A stretch of 16,884 nucleotides of DNA from an uncultured cyanobacterium (GTDB lineage Bacteria; Cyanobacteriota; Cyanobacteriia; CACIAM-69d): positions 1 through 16,884 of the forward strand of contig CALCTI010000591.1 of assembly GCA_937894105.1 (NCBI GenBank), given 5' to 3'. Below, piece by piece: positions 1-7,391 of this stretch (position 1 is the stretch's first letter; each line of letters begins with the position of its first letter). The notes beneath the pieces are model-generated. The model was not told the origin of the DNA. It was given only the letters and a program-made list of their open reading frames with translations, and did not search any database. The position numbers and the translations under genes were made by a program.

Positions 1-592
1 GGCCGATGATGCGGTGCGGGCAGCGATCTCGGAGCTTTATAAGGTCAAAGTATACAATGTCGACCTAATTAAAGATCAAGAAAGTCCAATTTCCATTGGT
101 TTGGGTCTACATTTTGGACATATGATGGTGGGCATTGTTGGCGAAGCTGGACGAATGCAAGGGGATGCTTTGTCCGATACGGTGAATTTGACGGCACGTA
201 TTGAAGGGCTGTCAAAGTATTACGTGGTGGCTCTTTTAGTGTCCCAGCTATTTTTTTTTAATTTGTTAAATCCTGATGAGTTTGAACTGCGATTGTTAGA
301 CCGAGTTGTGGTTAAGGGGCGTAGTGAGCCAATCTCTATTTATGAGGTTGTTGACGGGGAATTGGATTCGAAAGTACGGGAATTAAAGATAGCTTTAAGG
401 GGAGATTTTGAGGCGGCGATCGCCCTTTATCAGGATCAACAATGGGCTGCGGCATTGTCGAAATTCTCAGAGATCAATATTAAAAATCCAGACGATAAGC
501 CGGTAAAAGTATATATTCAACGCCTAGGTGAATTGTTTCAAACCCCTGTTTCTAATTCTTGGGACGGCGTGTGGAAGTTTAAGACAAAATAG
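1..592 (+). CDS. Class III adenylate/guanylate cyclase, C-terminal part (5' end outside window)
   Basis: The frame is open to the left edge of the window, so this is the 3' end of a longer gene; the GTG at 14 is internal and not a start. The protein shows the end of a class III nucleotide cyclase catalytic domain: the IGLGLHFG strand, GEAGRMQGD, then SDTVNLTARIEGL. The Asn (codon 185-187) and Arg (codon 197-199) of the VNxxxRxE motif, which stabilise the transition state in this family, are both present. After the domain comes a short helical, TPR-like stretch (AALSKFSEINIKNPDDKP) and the ending WDGVWKFKTK, a tail I associate with many cyanobacterial cyclases that have N-terminal sensor or receiver domains. 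It would make cAMP or cGMP; the residues that decide ATP versus GTP, and any sensor domain, lie outside the window. The catalytic part seen looks intact. Confidence 0.9.
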   Translation, partial: ADDAVRAAISELYKVKVYNVDLIKDQESPISIGLGLHFGHMMVGIVGEAGRMQGDALSDTVNLTARIEGLSKYYVVALLVSQLFFFNLLNPDEFELRLLDRVVVKGRSEPISIYEVVDGELDSKVRELKIALRGDFEAAIALYQDQQWAAALSKFSEINIKNPDDKPVKVYIQRLGELFQTPVSNSWDGVWKFKTK

Positions 593-697
593 AAAAATAA
601 ACTGAGAGAGCAAAGTAGAAAATCAAACCAGAAAAGTAAATTAGAAAAAAAATAGCAAAGATAGTGAAATGCTTTTAAATAGGCATGGCAATTGTCG

Positions 698-712
698 TAA
701 GCATTATGCTTA
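698..712. repeat. Short perfect palindromic hairpin upstream of the phosphoesterase gene
   Basis: TAAGCA-TTA-TGCTTA forms a 6-bp stem with a 3-nt loop, ending 35 nt before the ATG at 748. It could be an operator half-site pair, a leader hairpin or a weak terminator of the cyclase gene; nothing in the sequence decides between these. The preceding 595-690 stretch is A-rich, with loosely repeated AGAAAA-type words and no gene. Confidence 0.3.
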
Positions 713-747
713 AGAGGATTTACCTGAGTTAGGAGATCCCTTTTTTT

Positions 748-2508
748 ATGCTGTCACTATTAACCGATCCTTTTTTACAGTTACCAACAGCATCCACGGT
801 CAATGTGGTTTGGTTTACGGAGTGGCAAGGCGATCGCCATTGGGTGAATTATGGGGATGAGTTAGAACAGCAGGTGACTGCTAGTTCAACGCAGGTTATT
901 TTGCAGGAAGATGGGCGATCGCACTGGCATAATGCACCGCCGTTAGAGTCAGGAAAGGCGGTAAAAGTTATTGATCGACCGGTTTGGAGACATGAGAGCG
1001 TTGTTGTTGGGCTAAAGGCGGGTGATACTATTCCTTATCAGGTGATAAGCGTACCGGCAGCGCAAGGCTCTGATCGTAATCAGCCGATTAAAAGCAACGT
1101 GTTTAAGTTGTCGCCGTTGCCGCCATCGCAAAAGAACCTCAAAATTTTACTCACGTCAGACCATCAAATGATGCCGATGGTGCCCCAAACGTTGCACCAT
1201 GCGGTTCAATTGTTTGGACAATTTGATGCGGTTTTTTATGCGGGAGACCTGGTGAATGTGCCTGACCGGTGTTCTGAATGGTTTGATGATCGCCGAGGTC
1301 GATCATTTTTTCCCTGTTTTCAAGGGCGGGCGATCGCTCAGAAATCCACTAAAAATCAATCCCCTTTTGCCATTGATCCCACCATTGATCGGATTACTTC
1401 CGATGAAGTTAATACCCAGTATGGTGGGGGAGAAATCTTGCAAAACACACCGATTTTCCCCTGTATTGGCAATCATGAAGTTATTGGAAAAAGGGGCGAT
1501 AAAGATGGGTTAAGCGGTCAGTTTCCTTGTCCTAAAATAATTAAAACGGAGGATTCTGAGGATCAAGTTTGGATTGATCGAGAGTTGGCTGAACTAGATA
1601 GGAAACTGGTAGCGGCAGGCGATCGCCCCTTTAATTCTGACACTTACGAATCGATTTTTACCTTGCCAAAGGATAGCCCCGGTGGCAAGCGATACTACGC
1701 CACAACCTTTGGTCCCGTGCGCTTGATTTCCCTTGAAATTACCAATGCTTGGCGTTGGCCGGGAATGAAAAGCGATGCGAAGGGGCGCTACCGAGAAAGG
1801 GAAAAGGATTTTAATTGCCCTCAAGAATGGGGGGGAGGGCAGGTTATTTTTGAGCCGATTAAAAAGGGTAGCGTTCAATATCAATGGTTAAAAGAACAGC
1901 TAGCTCATCCTGACTTTAAAAGAGCTAAATATCGTGTTGTAATGTTCCACCATCCGCCCCATTCTCTGGGAAATAATATTGTTCCGCCCTACACGGATCC
2001 AAGGCAAAAGATTCAGCGCAATGATAACGGTGAAATCACTTCAATTCGCTATCATTACGACCGAGAAAAAGATTATTTGATTCAAGATGTGATTCCATTA
2101 CTGGAAGATGCAGGGGTTCATCTGGTTTACTACGGTCACTGTCACCTTTGGAATCGATTTGAGCAGACGACGAATTGGGGCACGATGCTCTTTTTAGAGT
2201 CGTCCCATGGTGGCAATACCCACGGGGCGGCTTGGGGAGAGGTTCATCGTAAAATTCCCGATGGATTGAAGGGCGATCGCAACTACATTGCTGTGGGAAA
2301 TCCTAATGGATTGTCTCCCGTTATTCCCAATATTTCACCCATTTTAGACCCGGAAACTCGGGAGCCTTTGCCTTATATTGCCCACAAAAAAACAGGCGTA
2401 TTTTCTGTGTTTGATACGGAAACGGGAGAGATTAGTAGCTATCGATATGAGTCGGGCAAGTCGCCGATTAAATTTGACGTTTTTACGTTAGCGACTTCCC
2501 AGAAGTAG
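748..2508 (+). CDS. Calcineurin-like metallophosphoesterase, purple-acid-phosphatase-like architecture
   Basis: A 586-aa protein of the binuclear-metal phosphoesterase superfamily, expected to hydrolyse phosphate mono- or diesters; the substrate is unknown. Residues about 14-122 look like the beta-rich N-terminal domain found in purple acid phosphatases. The catalytic domain follows, with the metal-ligand motifs in order: SDHQ (137-140), GDLVN (166-170), GNHE (241-244), VMFHH (398-402) and GHCH (463-466). In true purple acid phosphatases motif II is GDxxY, whose Tyr gives the colour; here the last residue is Asn, so this is better called a PAP-like phosphoesterase. I see no signal peptide, so it is probably cytoplasmic. 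The ATG at 748 is preceded by AGGAG about 12 nt upstream, slightly long spacing. Five HIP1 octamers lie inside the gene, matching the host genome. The upstream cyclase gene ends 155 nt before. Confidence 0.9.
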   Translation: MLSLLTDPFLQLPTASTVNVVWFTEWQGDRHWVNYGDELEQQVTASSTQVILQEDGRSHWHNAPPLESGKAVKVIDRPVWRHESVVVGLKAGDTIPYQVISVPAAQGSDRNQPIKSNVFKLSPLPPSQKNLKILLTSDHQMMPMVPQTLHHAVQLFGQFDAVFYAGDLVNVPDRCSEWFDDRRGRSFFPCFQGRAIAQKSTKNQSPFAIDPTIDRITSDEVNTQYGGGEILQNTPIFPCIGNHEVIGKRGDKDGLSGQFPCPKIIKTEDSEDQVWIDRELAELDRKLVAAGDRPFNSDTYESIFTLPKDSPGGKRYYATTFGPVRLISLEITNAWRWPGMKSDAKGRYREREKDFNCPQEWGGGQVIFEPIKKGSVQYQWLKEQLAHPDFKRAKYRVVMFHHPPHSLGNNIVPPYTDPRQKIQRNDNGEITSIRYHYDREKDYLIQDVIPLLEDAGVHLVYYGHCHLWNRFEQTTNWGTMLFLESSHGGNTHGAAWGEVHRKIPDGLKGDRNYIAVGNPNGLSPVIPNISPILDPETREPLPYIAHKKTGVFSVFDTETGEISSYRYESGKSPIKFDVFTLATSQK

Positions 2509-2542
2509 GGAGAATCGGGACGTTGATTGGCGGGTTTAAAAA

Positions 2543-2615
2543 GGCTGGCAAAGGGACTTGAACCCTTGACCTACTGATTACAAATCAGTTGCTCTACCAA
2601 CTGAGCTATGCCAGC
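2543..2615 (-). tRNA. trnT: tRNA-Thr, anticodon TGT
   Basis: The complementary strand folds as a standard 73-nt cloverleaf. The acceptor stem pairs GCTGGCA with TGCCAGC, the D arm is GCTC...GAGC, and the anticodon stem-loop has stem ACTGA/TCAGT and loop TTTGTAA (anticodon TGT, reading ACA and other Thr codons). A 5-nt variable loop and a T arm with loop TTCAAGT follow. The G1-C72 and C2-G71 pairs are those recognised by threonyl-tRNA synthetases. CCA is not encoded. The discriminator base, by this folding, is C. It lies downstream of fabD on the same strand, with about 70 nt between. Confidence 0.96.
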
Positions 2616-2685
2616 ATTTGAGGCGTTAGCCCCGTAATAATATAGCGGATACGTGCAAAATTTTGCGGGGCGTTTTTGGGATTGT

Positions 2686-3567
2686 TTAGCCGTTTAAGGC
2701 TTCGAGTCCGGTGATATTTTGCAGGACGATTCCCTTGTGCTCCCGCTTTAATAATCCGGTCAGCACTTTGCCGGGACCAATTTCGATCGCCTCAGTGACC
2801 CCATCACCGGCAAAGTTGCCCATGGTTTCCCGCCAGCGCACGGATCCGGTCATTTGAGCAATCAGCCGGTTTTTAAGGGCAGCGGCGTCGCTGGTGGCGG
2901 CGGGATCGGTGTTGGATAGCACCGGGATGGCGGCGTTGGAAAAGGGTGCCTCGGTCAAAATTTTATTGAATTCTTCGGCGGCGTCTGCCATGTAGGGGGA
3001 GTGGAATGCGCCGGAAACAGCCAGGGGAATGGCTCGTTTAGCTTTGACGGTGGTCATGATTTTGTCCACCGCGTCCGGTTCGCCGGTGATCACCACCTGG
3101 GCGCTGCTGTTGTCGTTAGCCAGGCTGACCCCGTCGGTTTCAGCGATCGCGGCGTTTAGCTCGTCTCGCTTAAAGCCAATGAGGGCAGCCATTTTTCCGC
3201 CACTGGCTTGGTTCATTAAGTTGGCCCGCTGCTGCACCAGTTTTAAACCCGTTTCAAAGTCGAAAACGCCGGCCGCATAAAGGGCAACGTATTCACCGAG
3301 GCTATGCCCAGCCACGTAGTCGGGGGTTTTCCCCTGGGCTTTGAGCTCGTCAGCGATCGCCCCTTCCACCACATATAAGCAGGGCTGGGTGTAGCGGGTT
3401 TGGGATAGGGTTTCGATGTCGCCGTTGCAGCGATCGCTGACGGACCATCCAAGGATTTCGCTGGCTTGGTCAAATTTTGCTTTAGCGGTAGGAATGTTTA
3501 GCAAATCCTGTCCCATACCGGTGGATTGGGAACCTTGACCAGGAAACATCCAGATGGTTTTAGTCAT
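2686..3567 (-). CDS. fabD: Malonyl-CoA:ACP transacylase FabD
   Basis: FabD moves the malonyl group from CoA to acyl carrier protein, supplying the extender unit for type II fatty-acid synthesis in the cytoplasm. The 293-aa protein has the family's usual length. From the chosen start (MTKTIWMFPGQGSQ) the oxyanion-hole motif GQGSQ is at 10-14, the nucleophile Ser89 sits in GHSLGEY (87-93), the malonate-binding Arg is R114, and the catalytic His189 is in GAFHSPY. The frame stays open upstream to 3645, but the extra residues do not look like FabD, so ATG 3567 is preferred; no clear Shine-Dalgarno sequence is seen there. In many cyanobacteria fabD sits with plsX and fabH; here its same-strand upstream neighbour is murD, 124 nt away, so co-transcription is possible but not evident. 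Confidence 0.97.
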   Translation of the reverse strand: MTKTIWMFPGQGSQSTGMGQDLLNIPTAKAKFDQASEILGWSVSDRCNGDIETLSQTRYTQPCLYVVEGAIADELKAQGKTPDYVAGHSLGEYVALYAAGVFDFETGLKLVQQRANLMNQASGGKMAALIGFKRDELNAAIAETDGVSLANDNSSAQVVITGEPDAVDKIMTTVKAKRAIPLAVSGAFHSPYMADAAEEFNKILTEAPFSNAAIPVLSNTDPAATSDAAALKNRLIAQMTGSVRWRETMGNFAGDGVTEAIEIGPGKVLTGLLKREHKGIVLQNITGLEALNG

Positions 3568-3691
3568 AATCTGAGGGTGAAGCTGTAAAAGATATCGCTT
3601 GCTTGGGGGAATCGCTAAGAATTCGCGGCACACGATAATGCGCACAATATTATTTCATCCCGTCCACCTTTTGCCTACGGTCAGTTTTGTC

Positions 3692-5068
3692 CTAGCTCAT
3701 CCAGGCGGCGCAGCGAGCCCGAAAATCATCGCCCCGTTCTTCAAAGCTGGCGTACTGATCGAAGCTGGCGCAGGCGGGTGACAACAAAACACTTTTTGCG
3801 CCAATGTGGGGGGATAATTCCATGGCTCGCTTCACCGCCGCTTCCATGGTTTCTACGATTTCATAGCGATCAAAGCCCGTTTCTACAAAGCGCTTGGCAA
3901 AGGTCTCGGCCGCGTCACCAATCAGCAACACAGCGGCGGCGCGATCGCCAATTTCCTTCATCCAGACGCTGTCATCACCAGCTTTGGCTTTACCGCCGGC
4001 AATCAAAATGGTGGGGCGCCCCACCGATCGCAACCCCACCACCGCCGCATCGTAATTGGTGGCCTTGCTGTCGTTAATAAAGGGAACCCCCTGCCAGCTC
4101 ACCACCCATTCCAGGCGATGGGGCACGCCGGGAAACCCTTCGACCGCTTTGGCGATCGCCTCTCGCCCTAGCCCCAGCCCCCTAGCCGCCGCGATCGCCA
4201 TCAATAAATTTTGATAGTTATGCTCCCCCACCATTTTTAGCGCCTGCACCGGCACGATGGGTTCCCCCTGGGCGATCGCCCATCCGTCTTCTATGTAAAC
4301 CCCCCGATTAGGATTGGCTGGCAGGGCTTCTTTCCCGTTTACGCTGGTCCACAGGGCATTGGGAAAACGCTGGGTGACTCCCAAGCGCGATCGTAAATTG
4401 TCGTCGTCGCCGTTGATAATTTGGATCTCGACCCGTTCTAACAGGCTGGCTTTTATTTCAAAATAATTGTCTAACGTGTGGTGGCGGTTCAAATGGTCCG
4501 GCGTAAACGTGGTCCACACTCCCACTTGCGATCGCAACTCCTTAAGGGATTCAATCTGGAAGCTGCTCATTTCGGCCACCACCCCGTCCAGCTTGCGCCC
4601 GGTTGCCAACACCTCCAGAGCCAATACCGCCGCCGCATTGCCAATATTTCCGCAGGCTGGGGCGTCGCGATCGCCCGCTTCGAACATAGCCGCCGTTAAT
4701 GCCGTGGTGGTAGTTTTACCGTTGGTGCCGGTGATGCCAATCCAGGGAATATGCTTGAGCGATCGCCACGCCAGCTCAATTTCGCCAATGGTTTCAATGC
4801 CCAGCTCCCGCGATCGCGCCACCATGGGCAAATCCCAGGGCACGCCGGGACTAACCACCATCAGGTCGGGATTTTCGGCAGCCCTATCGGGATCAAAATT
4901 ATTGCCCAGGTGGACCCTGATGCCCGACCCTCGCAGGGGCTGGGCAAGGGCGTCCAGTTTTTCCCCCGCGCCGCCGTCGTTGACCGTCACCGAAAATCCC
5001 TGGTGTGCCAGCAATTTTGCCGCTGCCACCCCTGACCGACCTAGCCCAATCACCTGTGCGATCACCAT
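3692..5068 (-). CDS. murD: UDP-N-acetylmuramoylalanine--D-glutamate ligase MurD
   Basis: MurD adds D-glutamate to UDP-MurNAc-L-Ala in the cytoplasmic phase of peptidoglycan synthesis, using ATP. The 458-aa product matches the family length. It has the N-terminal Rossmann-like glycine-rich motif (IGLGRSG, 7-13), the ATP-binding loop GTNGKTTTT (114-122, Lys118), SSFQIE (168-173), DHLNRH (191-196), Lys206 at the likely position of the carbamylated lysine, GEHNYQN (281-287), PHRLE (316-320) and NDSKATN (332-338). The start is ATG 5068, giving MVIAQVIGLG as expected for MurD; the frame continues upstream to 5191, but the added 41 residues are not family-like. It is rich in HIP1 octamers and appears intact. 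fabD follows on the same strand; the Tab2-like gene diverges from it. Confidence 0.97.
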   Translation of the reverse strand: MVIAQVIGLGRSGVAAAKLLAHQGFSVTVNDGGAGEKLDALAQPLRGSGIRVHLGNNFDPDRAAENPDLMVVSPGVPWDLPMVARSRELGIETIGEIELAWRSLKHIPWIGITGTNGKTTTTALTAAMFEAGDRDAPACGNIGNAAAVLALEVLATGRKLDGVVAEMSSFQIESLKELRSQVGVWTTFTPDHLNRHHTLDNYFEIKASLLERVEIQIINGDDDNLRSRLGVTQRFPNALWTSVNGKEALPANPNRGVYIEDGWAIAQGEPIVPVQALKMVGEHNYQNLLMAIAAARGLGLGREAIAKAVEGFPGVPHRLEWVVSWQGVPFINDSKATNYDAAVVGLRSVGRPTILIAGGKAKAGDDSVWMKEIGDRAAAVLLIGDAAETFAKRFVETGFDRYEIVETMEAAVKRAMELSPHIGAKSVLLSPACASFDQYASFEERGDDFRARCAAWMS

Positions 5069-5257
5069 AGGAGTCCCATTCCCCCGCCCGTTACGTCTAA
5101 CTCTGTCTAAGCACTCTTTGCCCAAATCTTGCCACAGTTCACCGCCATAACGAACTTTGTTCCCCCTGATGGCACTGATAACGCTTCCCAATCCCCAAGA
5201 GCCTTGCCAAAATTCGTGTCCTTAGCAATTTGATATACGATCAAAGGAATTGGAAAA

Positions 5258-5316
5258 CTAGGGGCTGTCATCAATTGAATCCCTCAGTCAAGAGCTGTAA
5301 GGGTTTCAGCCCCTAG
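5258..5316 (-). repeat. Palindromic repeat, copy A (left half of a paired unit)
   Basis: A 59-nt element with perfect 10-bp inverted ends (CTAGGGGCTG and CAGCCCCTAG), flanked by TA on both sides. Read on the minus strand, an inner hairpin can form (CCCT/AGGG, then CAG/CTG around a CTCTTGA loop), and the conserved block AATTGATGAC precedes the closing end. Copy B follows in opposite orientation after a 16-nt T-rich spacer; together they span 5258-5390 in the murD / Tab2-like divergent intergenic region. Confidence 0.7.
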
Positions 5317-5332
5317 CCCTGTTTGTTTTTAA

Positions 5333-5390
5333 AGGGCGCGTACTCCCTACTGCATAAGGCTTCTGGAGATTAATTGATGACACGCCCAAG
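5333..5390 (+). repeat. Palindromic repeat, copy B (right half of a paired unit)
   Basis: A 58-nt element with imperfect inverted ends (GGGCGCGT with ACACGCCC, one mismatch), a possible inner CTCC/GGAG pairing, and the shared block TTAATTGATGAC near its right end. It is about 85% identical, with two single-base indels, to copy C, 8 kb away. It ends 33 nt before the ATG of the Tab2-like gene, so it may be part of that gene's 5' leader. Confidence 0.75.
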
Positions 5391-5423
5391 GAAAAACGCG
5401 GGCGACGCACACTGGAGACACCT

Positions 5424-6347
5424 ATGGCAGTGGTTTGGGAGTTGGATTTTTATTCGCGTCCCGTTTTAGATGAGAACGGTAAAAAGCGCTGGGAAGTGCT
5501 GATTTGCGACAGCCCTACGGATTTAAATGCGGATTTGGGTGATCCATATCGCTATTCGGTTTTTTGCTCCAACACTGAGGTCAACTCCATTACGGTGAGC
5601 AATGCCATGAAGGCGGCGATCGCGGAAAGCGGTGTCAAACCGGATAAAGTACGCTTTTTCCGCCAGTCCCTAAGAAATGCCATCGAAGCGGGCTGTCAAA
5701 CGGTGGGCGTCAACGCCTGTCTGAGCCAGCGCACATTGATGATGGAACAGTGGATTGAGGAGCGCCTAGAAAAGGTATACCCCCAGGATCCCGGTTACCA
5801 AGCCAGTGCCCAGGCGGCGGCGTTGTATTTACCGCCCCCCGCCGCTCGCCCGTTGCCCGATGCGTTGTTGGGACAAAAGTGGGCGGTGGTGTCCTTGCCG
5901 GTGGAAGCCCTGCGGGACATGGGGGAGTGGGAGATTGATTTTGGCGAGGCCATGCCCCTGGAGTTGTTTGACCTGAAGGACGATACCCTGGTGCCGGGGG
6001 TGCTGGTATTTTCCCCGCGAGCAAAGGCGATCGCCGCTTGGATGTCGGGCTTAGAAATGGGGTTTGTGCGTATTGAGGTGCAAGAAAAGCCGTCTAGTTT
6101 GTCGTCAAAGGAGTCAGAATTTCCTGACCAGATAATTTTGGAAACGGGGGTGGGCGATCGCTGGGTCTTCGCCAACCTGCCCGACGCCAAAACTAAGGAA
6201 GAGGGACAAAGTTTGGAAGTGTTAAAAACGGCAGCCCAGGGATTGCATTTTATCGCCATCCAAAAGGATCCCGACAGCGAGCGGTTTGAAGGCTTTTGGA
6301 TGATGAGCGAGCGACAGGTTTTGTCCCCTCGCATTCCAGTGGCCTGA
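5424..6347 (+). CDS. Tab2/Atab2-family RNA-binding protein
   Basis: A 307-aa protein that I recognise as the cyanobacterial member of the Tab2/Atab2 family (formerly DUF1092). In Chlamydomonas and Arabidopsis the family binds leader RNA and is needed for translation of photosystem mRNAs such as psaB; the bacterial role is less clear. Family hallmarks are the N-terminal MAVVWELDFYSRPVLDENGKK (as WELDFYSRP followed by KKRWE), the stretch VRFFRQSLRNAI, and the C-terminal GQKWAVVSLPV and AMPLELFDL segments. It appears soluble and has no membrane segments. ATG 5424 is well supported by GGAG at 8 nt spacing. The leader contains repeat copy B, which could influence expression if the promoter lies upstream of it. 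A HIP1-rich coding region, apparently intact. Confidence 0.88.
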   Translation: MAVVWELDFYSRPVLDENGKKRWEVLICDSPTDLNADLGDPYRYSVFCSNTEVNSITVSNAMKAAIAESGVKPDKVRFFRQSLRNAIEAGCQTVGVNACLSQRTLMMEQWIEERLEKVYPQDPGYQASAQAAALYLPPPAARPLPDALLGQKWAVVSLPVEALRDMGEWEIDFGEAMPLELFDLKDDTLVPGVLVFSPRAKAIAAWMSGLEMGFVRIEVQEKPSSLSSKESEFPDQIILETGVGDRWVFANLPDAKTKEEGQSLEVLKTAAQGLHFIAIQKDPDSERFEGFWMMSERQVLSPRIPVA

Positions 6348-6423
6348 CCCGTTGCCATTAGGTGACGAATTGGCTGATAAATCTGCTTACGAATCCGCGC
6401 GGTGTTTGCCATCTGTTTCACGG

Positions 6424-6489
6424 GCTTTTTGAGATGCCTTTTTGAGATGCCTTTCTCGCCGCCTTTCTTAGCTACCTTTCTCGCCGCCT
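6424..6489. repeat. 12-13-nt degenerate tandem repeat over the folP stop codon
   Basis: On the + strand the sequence reads as consecutive units: two identical TTTTTGAGATGCC, then TTTCTCGCCGCC, TTTCTTAGCTACC and TTTCTCGCCGCC, followed by a partial TCGCC. The array covers the last codons and stop (TAA, 6468-6470) of folP and the space before the convergent Tab2-like gene. Repeat growth or slippage here would change the FolP C-terminus (RGGEKGS) but not its catalytic core. Confidence 0.7.
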
Positions 6490-7346
6490 CGCCAAATGGC
6501 ATCACTAAGGCGGGTTACTTGCCTCATCTCCGCCACATCGTGAACGCGTAATACCTGGGTTCCCCCTGCGATCGCCGCAGCACAGGCCGCTCCGGTCCCC
6601 CAAACTCGATCCATGGGATCCGACTGATTTAAGATTTTGCCGATAAAACTTTTGCGCGACGGACCAATCAAAATCGGACAGTCCAAGGTTTGGAACTCGT
6701 GCGATCGCTGCAAAATCTCCAAATTCTGCTCCACAGTTTTGGCGAACCCAATGCCCGGATCCAGCCCAATTAACCCCGGGTCAATTCCCGCCGTGGTCGC
6801 CGCCAACTTCCGCGAACTCAACACCCGCCACAGCTCACCCATTAAATCGTCGTAGTCGGTCATTTTTTGCATCGTCTTCGGCGTCCCCCGCAGGTGCATC
6901 AAAAATACCGGCACCCCCAACCGGGCCACCGTGGACAACATATCTGTTTCATAGGTGCCCCCGGACACATCGTTCACCATATTTCCCCCCGCCGCGATCG
7001 CCCGATCCGCCACCACCGCCCGCGTCGTATCCACCGAAATCGGCACCGCCAGCGGACCAAACTCCCCGCGCCCCGCCCGCAACGCCTCAATGACCGGCAC
7101 TACCCGGTCCAGCTCCTCCTCCAAAGTCACCGTTTCCGCGTCGGGGCGCGTGGACTGGCCGCCAATGTCCAAAATATCTACCCCATCGGCAACCATACGA
7201 TGGGCCTGGGCGATCGCTCGCTCCAGGGTATTAAACTGTCCCCCGTCGCTAAAGCTATCGGGAGTAACATTCAGCACTCCCATCAAGTACGTGCGTGTCC
7301 AATCAAAGGTAGTGTTGCTTACCTGCCAGGGGGCTAACTTTGGCAT
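6468..7346 (-). CDS. folP: Dihydropteroate synthase FolP
   Basis: FolP condenses p-aminobenzoate with hydroxymethyl-dihydropterin diphosphate to give dihydropteroate in folate synthesis; it is the sulfonamide target. The 292-aa TIM-barrel protein shows the family motifs in order: LMGVLNVTPDSFSDGG (21-36), GGQSTRPDA (62-70), VPISVDTTR (101-109), NDVSGG (125-130), GLDPGIGFAK (194-203), GPSRKSFIG (228-236) and RVHDVAEM (267-274). The usual STRPGA reads STRPDA here, a small variation in the p-aminobenzoate loop region. ATG 7346 gives the expected N-terminus; no clear ribosome-binding site is visible. It lies 45 nt downstream of the photolyase gene on the same strand, so the two are probably co-transcribed. 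The 3' end runs into a tandem repeat. Confidence 0.97.
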   Translation of the reverse strand: MPKLAPWQVSNTTFDWTRTYLMGVLNVTPDSFSDGGQFNTLERAIAQAHRMVADGVDILDIGGQSTRPDAETVTLEEELDRVVPVIEALRAGRGEFGPLAVPISVDTTRAVVADRAIAAGGNMVNDVSGGTYETDMLSTVARLGVPVFLMHLRGTPKTMQKMTDYDDLMGELWRVLSSRKLAATTAGIDPGLIGLDPGIGFAKTVEQNLEILQRSHEFQTLDCPILIGPSRKSFIGKILNQSDPMDRVWGTGAACAAAIAGGTQVLRVHDVAEMRQVTRLSDAIWRGGEKGS

Positions 7347-7391
7347 AGATTTAATAGACTTACCGGCATAAAAATTAAGGTTTGGGTAATT

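Noticed and set aside
4467..5150. 227-codon + strand open frame
   Set aside because: It is antisense to murD, whose motifs are all present; the product is a low-complexity Ser/Pro-rich shadow.
5795..6505. 236-codon minus-strand open frame
   Set aside because: It is antisense to the Tab2-like gene, whose family identity is clear, and the product is Ser/Arg/Lys-rich, as expected for a shadow frame.
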